Notes under the pieces: model-generated
The model's database searches: none
What the model saw: only the letters and a program-made list of their open reading frames with translations
What the model was told of the DNA's origin: nothing
Position numbers and translations under genes: made by a program
Assembly: GCA_004005435.1 (NCBI GenBank)
Contig: RZWH01000002.1
Coordinates: forward strand, 744,001-808,000
DNA length: 64,000 nucleotides
Direction of reading: 5' to 3'
DNA from: Rhodobacteraceae bacterium CCMM004
Lineage (GTDB): Bacteria > Pseudomonadota > Alphaproteobacteria > Rhodobacterales > Rhodobacteraceae
Part shown: positions 45,453-54,530 of the stretch, piece after piece
How the letters are laid out: every line of letters starts with the position of its first letter
How positions within the stretch are numbered: the stretch's first letter is position 1

Positions 45453-46445
45453 ATGACGATGGCGCGCCGCACCTTCCTCGCCGCCGCCGCGGCCTTCGCG
45501 GCACGCCGCGCCCGGGCGGCCGGCGCCTTCGGCGGCGCGATGACGCTGGCGCGCGAAGTGGATCGTCTGCGCAGCCTCGTCATCGTTCACGACGGGGCGA
45601 TCGCCGCAGCCGAGGCGTTTCGCGGCCCCGCGCTCGACCGTGCCGTCAACGTCAAGTCGGTGTCCAAGACCCTGCTCTCCACCCTTGCGGGCGCGGCGTT
45701 GGAGCGGGGGGAGATCCCGTCGCTCGACACCCCTGTGGCGCCCTATCTCAAGCGGATGATCCCGCGGCGCGGCGATCCGCGGCTCAGGACGATCACCCTG
45801 CGGCACGTGCTGGCGATGCAGTCCGGCCTCGCCCCCATGGCGGGGTCCACCTACGGCGCCTGGGTCTCGGGGCCGCATTGGGTCTACGACGCGCTGGCCG
45901 CGCCGATGCGGGCCGATCCCGGGACGGTGCGGCTCTACTCCACCGCCAACACCCATATCCTGGGCGTGGTGCTGGCGCGGGCGGCGAATCTCGACCTCCT
46001 CGACCTGGCCAATGCGCGTCTCGGCGCGGCGCTCGACATCCGTTTCGCCCCCTGGACCCGCGATCCTCAGGGGCACTACCTGGGCGGCAACGACATGGCG
46101 ATGTCGCCCCTCGCCATGGCCCGCTATGGCGAGGCGTATCGCGCGGGCGGCACCTGGGGCGGCGCGCGCATCGCCACGCCCGACTGGATCGACACCTGCT
46201 GGACCCCCCGGACCGAGCCCGACACCCCCGGCCACCGCTACGGGCTGACCTGGTTTCTCTGGGACGTGGGCGGGGTGCGGGTGGCCTATGCGCGCGGATT
46301 TGGCGGGCAGATGATCTATGTCGTGCCGGAGAGGGCGCTGACCGTCGCCATGACCTCGGACCCCGCGCGCCCCGCCCGCGTCGACGGCCACATCGCAGTG
46401 CTGCATGCGCTGTTGTCCGCGGCGATCCTGCCCGCGGCGGGCTGA
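45453..46445 (+). CDS. Serine hydrolase of the beta-lactamase/penicillin-binding class C type
   Basis: 330 residues with a Tat-like signal (MARRTFLAAAAAFAARRARA). The S-x-x-K motif is SVSKT (about 70-74), the second motif is YSTAN (Tyr-Ser-x), and the third-box position reads RGFGGQMIYV in place of KTG. These are the marks of EstB/6-aminohexanoate hydrolase-like esterases rather than true beta-lactamases. It is likely periplasmic; substrate unknown. Confidence 0.85.
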   Translation: MTMARRTFLAAAAAFAARRARAAGAFGGAMTLAREVDRLRSLVIVHDGAIAAAEAFRGPALDRAVNVKSVSKTLLSTLAGAALERGEIPSLDTPVAPYLKRMIPRRGDPRLRTITLRHVLAMQSGLAPMAGSTYGAWVSGPHWVYDALAAPMRADPGTVRLYSTANTHILGVVLARAANLDLLDLANARLGAALDIRFAPWTRDPQGHYLGGNDMAMSPLAMARYGEAYRAGGTWGGARIATPDWIDTCWTPRTEPDTPGHRYGLTWFLWDVGGVRVAYARGFGGQMIYVVPERALTVAMTSDPARPARVDGHIAVLHALLSAAILPAAG

Positions 46446-46511
46446 GGCCCCCTTTTCCATCGCCGCCGCCTCTGTCAGGGTCGGCCCGACCCCGCCTCGA
46501 AGGATCCGCCC

Positions 46512-47192
46512 ATGGCCATCACCACCGTCGTCTTCGATGCCTATGGAACCCTGTTCGACGTCTCCGCCGCCGCGAGGAAGGCCGCCGGAGAGCCCGGTCG
46601 CAACGCCTTGGCCGACACCTGGGAGGCGCTGTCGCGCGACTGGCGGCTCAAGCAGCTTCAGTATTCCTGGCTGCGGGCGGTGACCGGCGCGCATACCGAT
46701 TTCTGGCAGGTGACGCAGGACGGGCTCGACTGGGCGCTTGAGGCGCACGGCCTCTACGGCGACCCCGACCTGCGCGAGCGCCTGCTGTCGCTCTATTGGG
46801 AGCTCGACGCCTACCCGGAGGTGCCGCAGATGCTGGCCACGCTCAAGGCGCGGGAGCTGGACACCGCGATTCTGTCGAACGGGTCGCCCGACATGCTGGA
46901 CGCCGCGGTGGACAGCGCGGGCATCGGCCCGATGCTCGACGCGGTGCTGTCGGTCGAAGAGGTGGGCGTCTTCAAACCCGACGCGCGGGTCTACGACATG
47001 GTGGGCGCCCGCTTCGGCAGCCAGCCGGGGAATGTCCTGTTCGTGTCGGCCAACGGTTGGGACGCCGCGGCGGCGGGCGCCTACGGGTTCTCCACCGTCT
47101 GGGTGAACCGCGGGGGCGAGCCCGTGGACCGCCTGCCCGACCCGCCCGCCCAGATGATGACCGACCTCACCCGGATCCCGGAGTTCGCCTGA
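46512..47192 (+). CDS. Haloacid dehalogenase, type II
   Basis: 226 residues. Nucleophile Asp8/Asp-x in VVFDAYGTLFDV, then SNGSP, VGVFKPDARVY with the lysine, and FVSANGWDAAAAGAYGF; these match L-2-haloacid dehalogenases, which hydrolyse 2-halo acids such as chloroacetate. The residue set (Tyr, Ser-Asn, Lys, Ser-Asn, Trp-Asp) is complete. Its stop overlaps the next hydrolase gene (TGATG). Confidence 0.92.
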   Translation: MAITTVVFDAYGTLFDVSAAARKAAGEPGRNALADTWEALSRDWRLKQLQYSWLRAVTGAHTDFWQVTQDGLDWALEAHGLYGDPDLRERLLSLYWELDAYPEVPQMLATLKARELDTAILSNGSPDMLDAAVDSAGIGPMLDAVLSVEEVGVFKPDARVYDMVGARFGSQPGNVLFVSANGWDAAAAGAYGFSTVWVNRGGEPVDRLPDPPAQMMTDLTRIPEFA

Positions 47193-48007
47193 TGCCCCGC
47201 TTTTCCGCCGCCGACGGCACGCCCCTCCACTACACCGACGAGGGCCGCGGCCCGGCGGTCCTCGCGCTCTCGGGTCTCACCCGCAACGGCAGCGATTTCG
47301 ACTACGTCGCGCCGCATCTCGACCGCCGATTGATCCGCCTGGATTATCGCGGGCGCGGGCGGTCGGACTGGGCCGACCCGGCCACCTACACCATCCCGCA
47401 GGAGGCGCAGGACGCGCTGGCGCTGCTCGACCATCTGGGTGTCGCCCGGGCGGGCGTGCTGGGCACCTCCCGCGGGGGGCTCATCGCCATGGTCCTGGCG
47501 GCGACGGCACGGGACCGGCTGAGCGGGGTGGGCCTGGTCGATATCGGCCCCGACCTCGCGCCCGAGGGGCTGGCCGCGATCCAGGGCTATATCGGCCGCA
47601 ATCCGGGCGTCGCGACGCGGGCCGAGGCCGTGGCGGCGCGGGCGGCGTTGATGCAGGGCTTCGACGGCGTGCCCGCAAGCCGCTGGGCCGAGGAGGTGGA
47701 CAAGCACTATCTCGACGGCCCCAACGGCCTCACCATCAACTACGATCCCCGCCTGGCCGAGGCGTTCGCGGCGGCCAGCGCCCAGCCGCCGGTGGACCTC
47801 TGGCCGCTGTTCGACGCCATGGCAGGCCTGCCCCTGGCGCTGGTCCGGGGGGCGAACTCCGATCTGCTGTCCGCCGAGACGGCGGCCGAGATGCGGCGGC
47901 GGCGGCCCGACATGCTGTTCGCCGACGTGCCTGGGCGGGGGCATGTCCCGTTCCTCGACGAGCCAGAGGCGCTGGAGATCCTGCGCGCCTGGGTCGGGCG
48001 GCTGTGA
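47192..48007 (+). CDS. Alpha/beta hydrolase
   Basis: 271 residues. The nucleophile elbow is GTSRGGL, the oxyanion region SGLTRNGSDFD lies near residue 29, and the catalytic His is in GRGHVPFLDEP. The general form of small esterases and lactonases; no distinctive substrate mark. It is coupled to the dehalogenase upstream and overlaps the dehydratase start by 4 bp, so the three genes are one transcript. Confidence 0.88.
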   Translation: MPRFSAADGTPLHYTDEGRGPAVLALSGLTRNGSDFDYVAPHLDRRLIRLDYRGRGRSDWADPATYTIPQEAQDALALLDHLGVARAGVLGTSRGGLIAMVLAATARDRLSGVGLVDIGPDLAPEGLAAIQGYIGRNPGVATRAEAVAARAALMQGFDGVPASRWAEEVDKHYLDGPNGLTINYDPRLAEAFAAASAQPPVDLWPLFDAMAGLPLALVRGANSDLLSAETAAEMRRRRPDMLFADVPGRGHVPFLDEPEALEILRAWVGRL

Positions 48008-48975
48008 ACGCCGCGCGGATCGCCGCGGCCGCCGAACGGCTGGCGGGCCATGTCCGGCGCACGCCGCTGTTGTGGTCGCCCGGCCTCGACGCGCTGGCCG
48101 GGCGCCGCGTCTACGTCAAGGCCGAGCCGCTGCAACTGACCGGCAGCTTCAAGGTTCGCGGCGCCTGGGCGGCGATTTCCGCGCTGCCGCCGGAGGTGCG
48201 CGACCGGGGCGTGCTGGCTTACTCCTCGGGCAATCATGCCCAAGGCGTGGCCTACGCGGCCCGCGCCCACGGCATTCCGGCGGTGATCGTGATGCCGTCG
48301 GACGCCCCCGAGGTAAAGATCGCGGGCACCCGTGCCCTGGGGGGCGAGGTCGTGCTCTACGACCGCGCCGGCGAGGCGCGCGAGACCATCGGCGCCGACC
48401 TCTGCGCGGCGCGGGGGCTGACCCTGATCGCGCCCTACGACGACCCCGAGGTCATCGCCGGGCAAGGCACCTGCGGTCTGGAGATCGCAGAACAGGCGGC
48501 GGCCGCGGGAGTCGACCGCGCCGACGTCCTGGTCTGCTGCGGCGGAGGGGGGCTCAGCGCGGGGATCGCCCTGGCGCTGGAGGACCGGGCGCCGGGGCTG
48601 CGCGTGCGGACGGTCGAGCCCGAGGGTTTCGACGACGTCGCCCGCTCGCTCGCCGCCGGGCGGCGGGTGCGCAATACGGCGCTGGCAGGGGGACTTTGCG
48701 ACGCGATTCTGACGCCGACGCCCGGCGAGCTGACCTTTCCGATCCTGTCGCGGCTCTGCGGACCGGGGCTGGCGGTCGACGACGCGGCCGTGCTGTCCGC
48801 GATGGCGGCAGCGTTCCGCCATTTGCGGCTTGTGCTGGAACCCGGCGGCGCCGTTGCCGTGGCCGCAGCGCTGACCCAGCCCCGCGCCGTGTCCGGTCCG
48901 GCGACAATCGTGGTGGCGTCGGGCGGGAACTGCGCCCCGCAGACCTTTGCCACCGCCATCGTCGAAACGCGGTAA
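48004..48975 (+). CDS. Threonine/serine dehydratase (PLP-dependent)
   Basis: 323 residues from a GTG overlapping the preceding stop. The PLP lysine lies in LTGSFKVRGAWAA, and the phosphate loop is CCGGGGLSAG. AYSSGNHAQGVAYAA and ASGGN are typical of fold type II. This size, without a regulatory ACT domain, fits catabolic threonine or serine/hydroxyaspartate dehydratases. It is the last gene of the dehalogenase transcript. The next gene begins 201 bp later. Confidence 0.92.
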   Translation: MNAARIAAAAERLAGHVRRTPLLWSPGLDALAGRRVYVKAEPLQLTGSFKVRGAWAAISALPPEVRDRGVLAYSSGNHAQGVAYAARAHGIPAVIVMPSDAPEVKIAGTRALGGEVVLYDRAGEARETIGADLCAARGLTLIAPYDDPEVIAGQGTCGLEIAEQAAAAGVDRADVLVCCGGGGLSAGIALALEDRAPGLRVRTVEPEGFDDVARSLAAGRRVRNTALAGGLCDAILTPTPGELTFPILSRLCGPGLAVDDAAVLSAMAAAFRHLRLVLEPGGAVAVAAALTQPRAVSGPATIVVASGGNCAPQTFATAIVETR

Positions 48976-48998
48976 ACCCGACGGATCCGGCAATCTCG

Positions 48999-49010
48999 CG
49001 GAAATTTCCG
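48999..49010. promoter_or_regulatory. Palindrome upstream of pobA
   Basis: CGGAAATTTCCG is a perfect 12-bp palindrome 167 bp before the pobA start, in the only intergenic gap of the cluster. It is a possible operator for a PobR- or PcaQ-like regulator; neither regulator is in the window. Confidence 0.35.
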
Positions 49011-49176
49011 TAGGATTTTCGCGCGGGCCTGTCCTTTCGCGACAATTTATGTCCGCAGCGTCGACCACGGCCTCAGGGCCGATAGCGGGACCGCCGACAC
49101 ACTACGGCGTGAGGGCTCAAATTGATTGACTTAGCAAACCAACTCTTTTTCCATCCGCTCTGGGGGAGGATGGCAT

Positions 49177-50343
49177 ATGCGCACGCAGGTTTGCATCATC
49201 GGCGGCGGTCCGTCGGGATTGCTGCTCGGACATCTCCTGCACCTCGCGGGGCTCGACACGCTGATCCTGGAGCGGCAGTCCCGGGCGTATGTGCTGAGCC
49301 GCATCCGCGCCGGGGTCCTGGAACAGGGCGCCGTCGAGACGCTGGCCAGGGCAGGGGCCGCCACCCGGCTGGAGGCCCAAGGGTTCCGCCACGCCGGCAT
49401 CGAACTTGCCGCCCAGAACCGCTCTTTTCGCGTCGATTTCCGAGACTTGATCGACCGCGACGTGGTCGTCTACGGCCAGACCGAGGTGACGACGGACCTC
49501 TACGACGCCCGCGACCGCAGCGGCGCACCCGTGCTCCACGGCGTCGAGGATGTCACCCTCCACGACATCGACACGGACTGCCCCCACGTCGCATTCCGGC
49601 ACGACGGCGCACACCGCAGCGTGGCCTGCGACTGGATCGTCGGAGCCGACGGGTTTCACGGTCCCTCGCGGCAGGCGATCCCGCGCAGCGTGCTGCGCAC
49701 CTACGAGCGGATCTATCCCTTCGGCTGGCTGGGGGTGCTGAGCGAGACACCGCCCGCGGGCCCGGAACTGATCTATGCGAATCACCCCCGGGGCTTCGCC
49801 CTCTGCTCGATGCGCAATGAGGGGCTCAGTCGCTACTACATCCAAACCGCCGCCGACGAGGATCCCGAAGCCTGGACGGATGAGGCATTCTGGGACGAAC
49901 TGCGCCGCCGTATCCCAGAACCCGTTGCAGAAACCATGCAAATCGGGCCGTCCATCGAGAAGTCCGTGGCGCCCCTGCGTTCGTTCGTCGCCGAGCCCAT
50001 GCGCTGGGGGCGGCTGTGTCTCGTCGGCGATGCGGCGCACATCGTCCCGCCCACCGGGGCCAAGGGTTTGAACCTGGCGGTGGGCGACGTCCACTACCTG
50101 GAGGAGGCGCTGCGCCGCGCCTACGACGGCGATCCCAGCGGCGTCGACGGCTACTCGGACCGGGCGCTGGCGCGGGTGTGGCAGGCGACGCGGTTCTCCT
50201 GGTGGCTGACCATGACGCTGCACCGGTTCCCGGGCGCCTCGGATTTCGACCAGCGGATGCAGGAGGCCGACCTCGCCTATCTGGAAACCTCGCGCACGGC
50301 GCAGCGGGCCCTGGCCGAGAACTATGTGGGCCTGCCATACTGA
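49177..50343 (+). CDS. pobA: 4-hydroxybenzoate 3-monooxygenase
   Basis: 388 residues. It converts 4-hydroxybenzoate to protocatechuate with FAD and NADPH. The FAD loop is IIGGGPSGLLLG (8-19), RIRAGVLEQG and GADGFHGPSR are typical, and the second FAD motif is LVGDAAHIVPPTGAKGLNLA. The length matches the family. GGGGGAGGA precedes the ATG. It leads a run of protocatechuate genes, but no protocatechuate dioxygenase follows. Confidence 0.96.
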   Translation: MRTQVCIIGGGPSGLLLGHLLHLAGLDTLILERQSRAYVLSRIRAGVLEQGAVETLARAGAATRLEAQGFRHAGIELAAQNRSFRVDFRDLIDRDVVVYGQTEVTTDLYDARDRSGAPVLHGVEDVTLHDIDTDCPHVAFRHDGAHRSVACDWIVGADGFHGPSRQAIPRSVLRTYERIYPFGWLGVLSETPPAGPELIYANHPRGFALCSMRNEGLSRYYIQTAADEDPEAWTDEAFWDELRRRIPEPVAETMQIGPSIEKSVAPLRSFVAEPMRWGRLCLVGDAAHIVPPTGAKGLNLAVGDVHYLEEALRRAYDGDPSGVDGYSDRALARVWQATRFSWWLTMTLHRFPGASDFDQRMQEADLAYLETSRTAQRALAENYVGLPY

Positions 50344-50361
50344 CGGCCGAGGAGGCCCGCC

Positions 50362-51165
50362 ATGGACATCGCCGCGCTCGACGGACTGACCCTGCACTAC
50401 CGCATCGACGGCCAGGCCGATGGCGCGCCGGTGGTGTTCCTGAACTCCCTCGGCACCGATCTGCGGCTCTGGGACAAGGTGCTGCCGCGGCTGCCGTCGG
50501 GCCTGCGCCTGATCCGCTGCGACACCCGCGGCCACGGGCTGAGCGGCTGCCCCGCGGGCCCCTATGCGATGGGCGCGCTGGTGAGCGACGTCGAACGGTT
50601 GCTCGACCGGCTGGAGGTGCGGGACTGCGTCCTGGTGGGGGTCTCGTTGGGCGGAATGGTCGCGCAGGCCCTGGCGGTGAAGCGGCCCGACCAGGTGCGC
50701 GCCCTGGTCCTGTCGAATACCGCGGCCAAGATCGGGACCCGCGAGATGTGGGAGGATCGCATGGCCGCCGCGCGCGAGGGCGGGCTGGAGGCCCTGGCCC
50801 CCGCCATCCTGGAGCGCTGGTTCTCCCGCGGTTTCCGGGACTTGCCCGAGCTGGCGGGGTGGCGGGCCATGCTGGTCCGCACCCCGCTCGACGGCTATCT
50901 GGGCTGCTGCGCGGCGATCGCCGGGACCGACATGATGGCCGCGACGGCGACGCTCAAGCTGCCGACCCTGGCCATCGCCGGGGACCAGGACGGCTCGACC
51001 CCGCCCGATCTGGTGCGCGAGACTGCGGCGCTGATCGACGGGGCCGAGGTGACGCTGATCCGCCAGGCGGGGCACCTGCCCTGCGTCGAACAGCCCGACG
51101 TTTACGCGCAGACGCTGATCGGCTTTCTCGCGCGGTTGGGGCACCTCGGAGGCTTTCATGGCTGA
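50362..51165 (+). CDS. pcaD: 3-oxoadipate enol-lactonase
   Basis: 267 residues, alpha/beta hydrolase. It opens the enol-lactone in the beta-ketoadipate pathway. Nucleophile elbow GVSLGGMVAQ, oxyanion region LNSLGTDLRLWD (about 28-39), and the His in RQAGHLPCVEQP, all as in PcaD. It follows pobA by 18 bp and overlaps the following hydrolase by 8 bp. Confidence 0.93.
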   Translation: MDIAALDGLTLHYRIDGQADGAPVVFLNSLGTDLRLWDKVLPRLPSGLRLIRCDTRGHGLSGCPAGPYAMGALVSDVERLLDRLEVRDCVLVGVSLGGMVAQALAVKRPDQVRALVLSNTAAKIGTREMWEDRMAAAREGGLEALAPAILERWFSRGFRDLPELAGWRAMLVRTPLDGYLGCCAAIAGTDMMAATATLKLPTLAIAGDQDGSTPPDLVRETAALIDGAEVTLIRQAGHLPCVEQPDVYAQTLIGFLARLGHLGGFHG

Positions 51166-51865
51166 CATCCTGCTGGTCCACGGGGCGGGCCACGGCGCAT
51201 GGTGCTGGGAGCGGGTGCTGCCGCTTCTGACGGCGCGGGGGCACGCGGCGCGGGCGCTCGACTTGCCCGGCCACGGGGCCGACGCCACGCCCGCCCGCGA
51301 CGTGTCGCTCGACACTTACGCCGCGGCGGTGGCGGACGCGACGGGGCCGCGCACGGTGCTCGTCGGCCACTCGATGGGCGGCTATTCGATCACACTCGCC
51401 GCCGAGCGGGCGCCGGAGCGGGTTGCGCGGCTGATCTACGTCGCCGCCCACGTGCCGCGCGACGGGGTGAGCGTCGGCGCCATGCGCGCGGACGCGCCCG
51501 GGCGGCCCGCGGCGCCGTTGCAGCCGACCCCGGACGGGACCGCCGTGCGCTTTGCCCCCGCCGACGTCGCCGCGCGGTTCTACGACGACTGCCCGCCCGA
51601 GACGGCCGCGGCCGCGGAGCAGCGCATCTGCCCCGAGCCGCTGGCCCCGGTGCGCGAGGCGCCACGGTTGAGCGGCCGGGCGGCGGGCCTGCCCCGCAGC
51701 TACATCGTCTGCACCGAGGACAAGGTCGTGGCGCCCGAGCATCAGCGGGCGATGTGCACTGACTGGCCCGCCGCCGACGTCGCGACGCTGCCCTGCGGGC
51801 ACTCGCCGTTCTACGCCCTGCCCTACCGGCTGGCGCTGAGCATCGCGCGGATGGCGGAGGACTGA
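51158..51865 (+). CDS. Alpha/beta hydrolase of the plant-esterase-like (EstC) type
   Basis: 235 residues. The start ADILLVHGAGHGAWCWERVLPLL and the elbow GHSMGGYSITLA with DLPGHGAD and the late His of PCGHSPFYALP are those of the hydroxynitrile lyase/salicylate-esterase-like group. It lies inside the pca cluster, overlapping pcaD and touching pcaB by one base, so it probably releases an aromatic acid from an ester to feed the pathway. That role is inference from position. Confidence 0.85.
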   Translation: MADILLVHGAGHGAWCWERVLPLLTARGHAARALDLPGHGADATPARDVSLDTYAAAVADATGPRTVLVGHSMGGYSITLAAERAPERVARLIYVAAHVPRDGVSVGAMRADAPGRPAAPLQPTPDGTAVRFAPADVAARFYDDCPPETAAAAEQRICPEPLAPVREAPRLSGRAAGLPRSYIVCTEDKVVAPEHQRAMCTDWPAADVATLPCGHSPFYALPYRLALSIARMAED

Positions 51866-53205
51866 TGCCCGCGACCGTGTTCGACAGTGCCGCGGGGCGC
51901 GACCTATGGCACGACGCCGACACCGCGCGGCTGTTCGGAGACGGCGCCGAGATCCGGGCGATGCTGCTGGTCTGGGGCGCATTGGCCGAGGCCCAAGGGG
52001 CCCTGGGCGTGATCCCCGAGACGGCTGCGGCGGCGATTCAACGCGCCGCACACGAGATCGCGGTGGACCCTGCGTCGCTCAGCGCCGAGACCGGGGCGAA
52101 CGGCGTCCTGGTGCCCGCCCTCGCCGCCGCGGTGCGCGCCGCGATGCAGGCGCCGGAGCATTCCCAATACCTCCACTGGGGCGCCACCAGCCAGGACATC
52201 GTCGACACCGCGCTGGCGCTGCGCCTGCGCCGCTGCCTGACGATCTGGCAGGAGCGCCTCGACGCCACCCTGGACGCGCTGGCCAGGCTGGCGCGGCAGC
52301 ACGCCGAGACGCCGATGGCCGGACGCACCTGGGGGCTGGCCGCCGCGCCGATCAGCTTCGGCGCTGTCGTCGCGGGTTGGGGTTGGCCGGTCCTGCGCCA
52401 GGTCGACCGGCTCGACCGGTTGCGCCCCGAGGTGCTGTGCGTGAGCCTGTCGGGCGCCGCGGGCACGCTGTCCATCCTGCACCCCCACGGCCCCGCCATC
52501 CGCCGCCGCATAGCCGAGGCGATGGACCTCGGCGATCCCGGCACCGGCTGGCACGCGGCCCGCGACGGGATCGCGGGGCTCGCAGCGTGGACGACGACCA
52601 CTCTGACCGTCCTGGCCAAGATGGGGGCGGACCTGGAGCTGATGGCCCAGACCGACCCGCCCGAGATCGCCCTGCCAGGCGCCGGGGCCTCTTCGACCAT
52701 GCCGCAGAAACGCAACCCGGTGCAGCCCGCCCAACTGCGCGCGCTGGCCGCCCTGGCGCGCGGTCTGAACGCGCCCCTGCAGGGCGCCGCCGAGGCGCGG
52801 CAGCAGCGCGACGGCGCGGCGTGGATGACCGAGTGGCTGGCTCTGCCGCCCCTGGCCCACGCGATGGGGCGGGCCACCCTCCTGGCCCGGGATCTGGCCG
52901 CCGGGATCGCCCCCGATGCCGACGCGATGGCGGCCGCCGTCGACGGCGGGGCGGGCCTGATCCATGCCGAGGCCCTGTCCTTTGCCCTGGCCCAAGAGAT
53001 GCCGCGCCCCGAGGCGCAGGCGCTGGTCAAACGGCTCTGCCGGCAGGCGGCCGAGACCGGCACCCCGCTGGCCGATCTGATGGCGGCCGAACGGCCCGGG
53101 CGCGACTGGGCCGCGGTGGCGCGGGCGCCCGGCCGCCTGGGCACCGCGCCCGACGACGCCCGCGCCTTTGCCGCCGCGGTGGACGCACGCCGCACCGCAG
53201 GGTAA
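51865..53205 (+). CDS. pcaB: 3-carboxy-cis,cis-muconate cycloisomerase
   Basis: 446 residues of the fumarase/aspartase superfamily. The superfamily signature is GASSTMPQKRNPVQPAQL (near residue 275), and HWGATSQDIVDTALAL fits CMLE enzymes. It cyclises carboxymuconate to the muconolactone. The ATG is joined to the preceding stop. pcaG, pcaH and pcaC are absent here and must lie elsewhere if the pathway works. Confidence 0.93.
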   Translation: MPATVFDSAAGRDLWHDADTARLFGDGAEIRAMLLVWGALAEAQGALGVIPETAAAAIQRAAHEIAVDPASLSAETGANGVLVPALAAAVRAAMQAPEHSQYLHWGATSQDIVDTALALRLRRCLTIWQERLDATLDALARLARQHAETPMAGRTWGLAAAPISFGAVVAGWGWPVLRQVDRLDRLRPEVLCVSLSGAAGTLSILHPHGPAIRRRIAEAMDLGDPGTGWHAARDGIAGLAAWTTTTLTVLAKMGADLELMAQTDPPEIALPGAGASSTMPQKRNPVQPAQLRALAALARGLNAPLQGAAEARQQRDGAAWMTEWLALPPLAHAMGRATLLARDLAAGIAPDADAMAAAVDGGAGLIHAEALSFALAQEMPRPEAQALVKRLCRQAAETGTPLADLMAAERPGRDWAAVARAPGRLGTAPDDARAFAAAVDARRTAG

Positions 53206-53235
53206 CAGGCGGGATCCACGCCCCGGACCCCGCCC

Positions 53236-54444
53236 ATGCGCTCGCGCCTTCCCCTGGTGTTTCTCCTTCTGACGGTGACCATCGATTCGATGGGGATCGG
53301 GCTGATCCTGCCGGTCATGCCCGATCTGATCCGCGAGGTGGACGGCGGCACCTTGGCCGAAGCCGCGGTGTGGGGCGGGATCCTGACCACGTCCTTCGCG
53401 GTCATGCAGTTCCTGTTCGGGCCGCTCCTGGGGTCGCTGTCGGACCGCTTCGGCCGCCGCCCCGTGCTGTTGATCAGCCTCGGTGTGCTGGCGGCGGATT
53501 ATCTGGTGATGGCCCTGGCCGGCAGCATCTGGCTGCTCCTGGTCGGCCGCATCGTCGGCGGGGTCGCGGCGGCGACCCAGTCCACCGCCGCCGCCTACAT
53601 GGCCGACATCTCCCGCCCCGAGGACAAGGCCGCGCGGTTCGGCCTGATCGGCGCGGCGTTCGGCATCGGATTCGTCCTCGGACCGCTGATCGGCGGGCTG
53701 CTCGCCGAGTGGGGCACGCGCGCGCCCTTCTACGCCGCCGCGGCGTTGGCCGCGGCGAACCTGGTCTTCGGCTGGGCCATCCTGCCCGAAACCGTCACCG
53801 ACCGGATCCGCCGCCCGTTCTCCTGGAGCGCGGCCAACCCCCTGGGCGCGCTCCTGCGGCTGAACGCGCTGCCCGGGGTCGGACGGCTCCTCGCGCTGTT
53901 CTTCGTCTACCAGGTGGCGTTCTTCGTCTACCCCGCGGTCTGGGCCTACTATACCCAGGCGCGGTTCGGCTGGGGGCCGGGCATGATCGGCGCGTCCCTC
54001 GCCGCGTTCGGCATCTCCATGGCCCTGGTCCAGGGCGGGCTGATCCGGGTGATCCTGCGCCTGTTGGGCGACCGGGGCACGGTGATCTATGGCCTGACCT
54101 TCAACGCTTGCGCGTTTCTCGCCCTGGGGCTGGTGCGCGATGGCACGGTCGCGCTGATCCTGACGCCGCTGACGGCCCTCGGCGCGGTGGTCACCCCGGC
54201 GGTGCAGGGGATGATGTCGCGCACCGCACCCGACGACAGCCAGGGGATGCTCCAGGGCCTGCTGGCCTCGGCCGGGGCGCTGGCGATGATCGTCTCGCCG
54301 CTGCTCATGACCGCGACCTTCGCGGCCTTCACCCGGCCCGGCGCCGCGGTCCACCATCCCGGCGCGCCGTTCCTGCTGTCCATGGGGCTGATGGGGGTCT
54401 GCGGGCTGATCTTCCTCGCCCGGCGGGGCCCCGCCGCCGCCTGA
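53236..54444 (+). CDS. TetA-type MFS exporter
   Basis: 402 residues, 12 membrane helices. The N-terminal MGIGLILPVMPDLI and LLGSLSDRFGRRPVLLISL (motif A) and GRIVGGVAAATQSTAAAYMADIS are typical of the Tet(A/C)/TCR family. Members of this group in environmental bacteria often export unknown compounds, so tetracycline resistance should not be assumed. It follows pcaB by 30 bp and may export aromatic compounds. Confidence 0.88.
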   Translation: MRSRLPLVFLLLTVTIDSMGIGLILPVMPDLIREVDGGTLAEAAVWGGILTTSFAVMQFLFGPLLGSLSDRFGRRPVLLISLGVLAADYLVMALAGSIWLLLVGRIVGGVAAATQSTAAAYMADISRPEDKAARFGLIGAAFGIGFVLGPLIGGLLAEWGTRAPFYAAAALAAANLVFGWAILPETVTDRIRRPFSWSAANPLGALLRLNALPGVGRLLALFFVYQVAFFVYPAVWAYYTQARFGWGPGMIGASLAAFGISMALVQGGLIRVILRLLGDRGTVIYGLTFNACAFLALGLVRDGTVALILTPLTALGAVVTPAVQGMMSRTAPDDSQGMLQGLLASAGALAMIVSPLLMTATFAAFTRPGAAVHHPGAPFLLSMGLMGVCGLIFLARRGPAAA

Positions 54445-54530
54445 CCCGCCTCGCAGGTCGTTTTTCGGCAGGACAGACCCGCCGCCCCAGCGCAGCCTCC
54501 GATCGGCGAGAGGAGGAGGATCGGCCGCCC

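Noticed and set aside
43356-46748. 1130-codon open frame on the minus strand over fabB, fabI and the serine hydrolase
   Set aside because: Antisense of three well-identified genes with no recognisable domain and no start context.
53236-54444. Tetracycline resistance determinant
   Set aside because: The exporter is of the TetA family type, but position in a catabolic cluster and lack of a TetR neighbour do not support a resistance role.
51906-54530. Long upstream extension of the alcohol dehydrogenase frame
   Set aside because: It overlaps pcaB and the MFS gene out of frame; the real start is the ATG at 54531 after AGGAGGA.
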